NCBI GenBank assembly: GCA_965204215.1
Contig: CBDBDZ010000014.1
Coordinates: 992,001 to 1,056,000, forward strand
DNA length: 64,000 nucleotides
Origin: CBDBDZ01 sp965204215
GTDB taxonomy: Bacteria > Pseudomonadota > Gammaproteobacteria > Pseudomonadales > GM7GCV1
Reading direction: 5' to 3'
Part shown: one piece after another, positions 62,239 to 64,000 of the stretch
How positions within the stretch are numbered: position 1 is the stretch's first letter
Layout of the letters: each line of letters starts with the position of its first letter
Program-made: the position numbers and the translations under genes
The notes under the pieces: model-generated
Told to the model about the DNA's origin: nothing
Database searches by the model: none
The model's input: the letters and a program-made list of their open reading frames with translations, nothing else

Positions 62239-63747
62239 ATGAATCTGGAAAAAACAGCCTTTACCGCACAATTAAAACAATTAGCAGAATCCAGACCGAA
62301 TCATCCATCGGTGATAGAAGACGGGCAATATTACAGCTATATTGAGTTATACAAAATGGCGCAAGGTATTGCGAATGAGTTGAACAAAAGAGGGGTAAGT
62401 CGTGGAGACTATATTGCCATTGCTATGGAAAGCACAGCTTATTACCTTGCATTGCTCTGGGCGTTATGCATTGCTGGTTGCGTAATATTTCCAGTAAGTA
62501 TTAATCGTTCGCCCAAAGAAATTACCAAAATACTGAGGTCCATGCCTTTTAAGGCTATCATAGCAACTGAAGACGCGTTGCCAGTGAAATTTAAAAATAC
62601 CCTATGGTTCAAAGACATTCAATGTGTTTCGGATGCATTAGACTTCGAACCTGCAGGCTATACCCAAACCGATTCGGTGTTATGTTTTCAATCATCAGGT
62701 TCTACCGGTTCAGCTAAAACCTATATTCACAAATATCAGCAGTTTGAACATGCACTGCAGCAGTACAGAAAATACTACCGCTGGGGCGCAAACGACAGGT
62801 TATATTTGCCCATGCCACTCAATGATACAGTAGGATGTTTTGATGCATTGGCGGCTTTAATCAGTGGTACAACGATTATTTTAGCATCAAGGCAAATGAG
62901 CGTATCAGAATTGATTCAGGAAATAAAGCAATACAAAGCAACATATTTTCAAGCCATGCCATGGCAAATCCGCTATATATTGAAGCATTTGAATACAGCA
63001 CAAGGGTTTAACCTGAAAGTCTTGCTGGGAGGTAAACTGTTTCCAGGTCTCAAGGAAATACATGTAAGCACAGAACCTTTTTCAGCGCAGGAAAAGCAAT
63101 TAGCCCGCAAAAGGTTATGTCAACATGTGTATGAAGATTATGGCTGCTCGGAGCTTTGGTTGATAGCTAAAGAAACTGAACAATCTCATCAATACCCTGA
63201 TACCGTTGGAAAAATTGTTGAGGGTTTACATGTTGAAATAGTTGATGATAATGATAACCCACTGCCTAAAGGCGATATTGGTCATATACGATTTCAGGCC
63301 GATTACTTAAATAATCATTATCATAATAATACCAAGGCAAGTGATAAACACTTTAGAAACGGTTGGTTTTATCCAGGTGACAAGGCATCAATTAATAAGG
63401 ATAACTATTTGTTTTTGTATGGTCGTTCAGACGATATTATCAATATTAAGGGGGCTAAATATTACCCTTCGGAAATTGAGCATTTTTTATTAAGCCACAA
63501 GCACATACAAGAAGTAGCGGTATTTGGCTGGCCGACTTATGATGGGCAAAATTCATCCGTTGCAGTTGTTAAAAAACACAAGTCACTGACCAATGAAAAT
63601 GTTATCGATTACTGTCATCAACACCTGTCTGCATACAAAGTGCCGGGGTTAGTGATATTAATGGATACATTACCTAAAACCCGAACGGGTAAAATTGCCA
63701 AGACAGTTCTTAAAGACCAATTAAAAGATAATGAGAGTTTTGCATAA
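62239..63747 (+). CDS. AMP-dependent acyl-CoA synthetase/ligase family protein
   Basis: ANL-family adenylating enzyme, 502 residues from ATG 62239 (ACAGG six bases upstream). The longer frame from 62173 runs inside queD and is rejected. P-loop-like QSSGSTGSAKTYIHKY, YGCSELWLIAKE, GWFYPGDKASIN, YGRSDDIINIKGAKYYPSEIEH and the catalytic Lys in KTRTGKIAKTVLK are present. The SSGSTGSAKT variant and GAKYYP resemble benzoate/aryl- or carrier-protein-directed ligases as much as fatty acyl-CoA ligases, so the acid is unknown. The last residues ESFA and the stop are encoded by an A repeat. Confidence 0.88.
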   Translation: MNLEKTAFTAQLKQLAESRPNHPSVIEDGQYYSYIELYKMAQGIANELNKRGVSRGDYIAIAMESTAYYLALLWALCIAGCVIFPVSINRSPKEITKILRSMPFKAIIATEDALPVKFKNTLWFKDIQCVSDALDFEPAGYTQTDSVLCFQSSGSTGSAKTYIHKYQQFEHALQQYRKYYRWGANDRLYLPMPLNDTVGCFDALAALISGTTIILASRQMSVSELIQEIKQYKATYFQAMPWQIRYILKHLNTAQGFNLKVLLGGKLFPGLKEIHVSTEPFSAQEKQLARKRLCQHVYEDYGCSELWLIAKETEQSHQYPDTVGKIVEGLHVEIVDDNDNPLPKGDIGHIRFQADYLNNHYHNNTKASDKHFRNGWFYPGDKASINKDNYLFLYGRSDDIINIKGAKYYPSEIEHFLLSHKHIQEVAVFGWPTYDGQNSSVAVVKKHKSLTNENVIDYCHQHLSAYKVPGLVILMDTLPKTRTGKIAKTVLKDQLKDNESFA

Positions 63748-63869
63748 TTACTGCGCTCGCTGCGCTCGTCAATACAGCGTTAAATTTTCGCTCAAAATGC
63801 TCATTTACTGCCAGTAAACTTCAAATTTACCTTGCCTTGACATCGCTGGTGACATTATGCAAAGTTTTC
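63733..63869 (+). repeat. Family A interspersed repeat, full length, overlapping the ligase 3' end
   Basis: GAGAGTTTTGCATAATTACTG to GACATTATGCAAAGTTTTC. A small tandem GCGCTCGCT insertion and a short deletion before the right end distinguish it from 56113. Confidence 0.85.
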
Positions 63870-63876
63870 ATAATAA

Positions 63877-63960
63877 TATAAGGCCATTGCATTAGGCATC
63901 CTGAGACTTTTAAATAAAAATAACTATTTTTATTTAAAAGTTGAATAACGTGGTTGCAAA
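63877..63960 (-). repeat. Family E element, partial, inverted
   Basis: On the minus strand a perfect 16-bp hairpin (63907-63922 with 63925-63940; CTTTTAAATAAAAATA) is followed by TCTCAGGATGCCTAATGCAATGGCCTT, the conserved 3' module of 26410-26442. The remaining 40 bases to the window end show nothing recognisable. Confidence 0.65.
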
Positions 63961-64000
63961 TATTATTGGCTTATTGTAAATTGGTGCCGAACTAATATAT

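Noticed and set aside
1..64000. CRISPR array, rRNA genes, prophage or complete insertion sequence
   Set aside because: No regular repeat-spacer array, rRNA sequence, phage structural genes or transposase frame was seen; the interspersed repeats have no coding capacity.

Overview
The window is a moderately AT-rich chromosomal segment of a Gram-negative gammaproteobacterium. Outer-membrane TonB receptors, LolCDE, the petABC-sspA order, NqrM, FadB, PilD-CoaE and a PVWY-type cytochrome b all fit this. AlkB, fatty-acid oxidation genes and a secreted LPMO-chitinase suggest a marine or surface-associated heterotroph of the Cellvibrionales/Spongiibacteraceae kind. That placement is an inference from gene content and could not be tested by alignment.

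Layout. 1-8.4 kb: 3' end of clpA, a DUF885 secreted metallopeptidase-like protein, a TonB receptor, then lolE, lolD, lolC and nqrM on the minus strand. 8.6-18.4 kb: a second large TonB receptor, an AlkB alkane monooxygenase with xdhC and yghU, then petA, a fused petB-petC and sspA. 18.5-23 kb: an SDR, an NhaC antiporter and a HyuA-like protein. 23.3-30 kb: two overlapping genes for an unknown secreted protein and a membrane-anchored partner, repeat-filled DNA, and a five-module LPMO-chitinase. 30.6-34.6 kb (minus): methyltransferase, MetY, an alpha/beta hydrolase and an acyl-CoA dehydrogenase in one tight operon. 34.8-37.7 kb: thiolase, tRNA-Arg(ACG), a GST and a KDR-type phosphatase. 37.8-45.2 kb: an RHS island with a secretin remnant on its left and pilQ on its right. 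45.2-49.4 kb: a compressed type IV pilus operon. 49.6-57.5 kb (minus): a VapBC-like pair, YcbL, a FabH-like gene with an antitoxin, CoaE, PilD, FadB and TyrS. 57.8-63.7 kb (plus): rho, hisC, a VanY-like peptidase, cysE, queD and an acyl-CoA ligase.

The RHS island is the most distinctive gene system. A secreted YD-repeat shell ends in calcium-binding-type Asp-rich repeats. A separate small secreted protein follows; it carries the RHS terminal core and a ParB/Srx-like toxin domain and is split by a frameshift. Three toxin-tail/immunity pairs then lie in tandem. They share a nearly identical 203-bp block inside the toxin domain but have different tails and immunity proteins, followed by a fourth immunity remnant.

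The second notable layer is non-coding. At least five families of short interspersed repeats fill the intergenic spaces: A about 140 bp, B 178 bp and C about 246 bp, all with terminal inverted repeats; D; and E, a multi-hairpin element with covarying stems and conserved AGGAT(A) loops. They overlap gene ends directly: family A supplies the last codons and stop of tyrS and of the acyl-CoA ligase gene and the apparent start of lolE, and a C copy sits inside a D copy.
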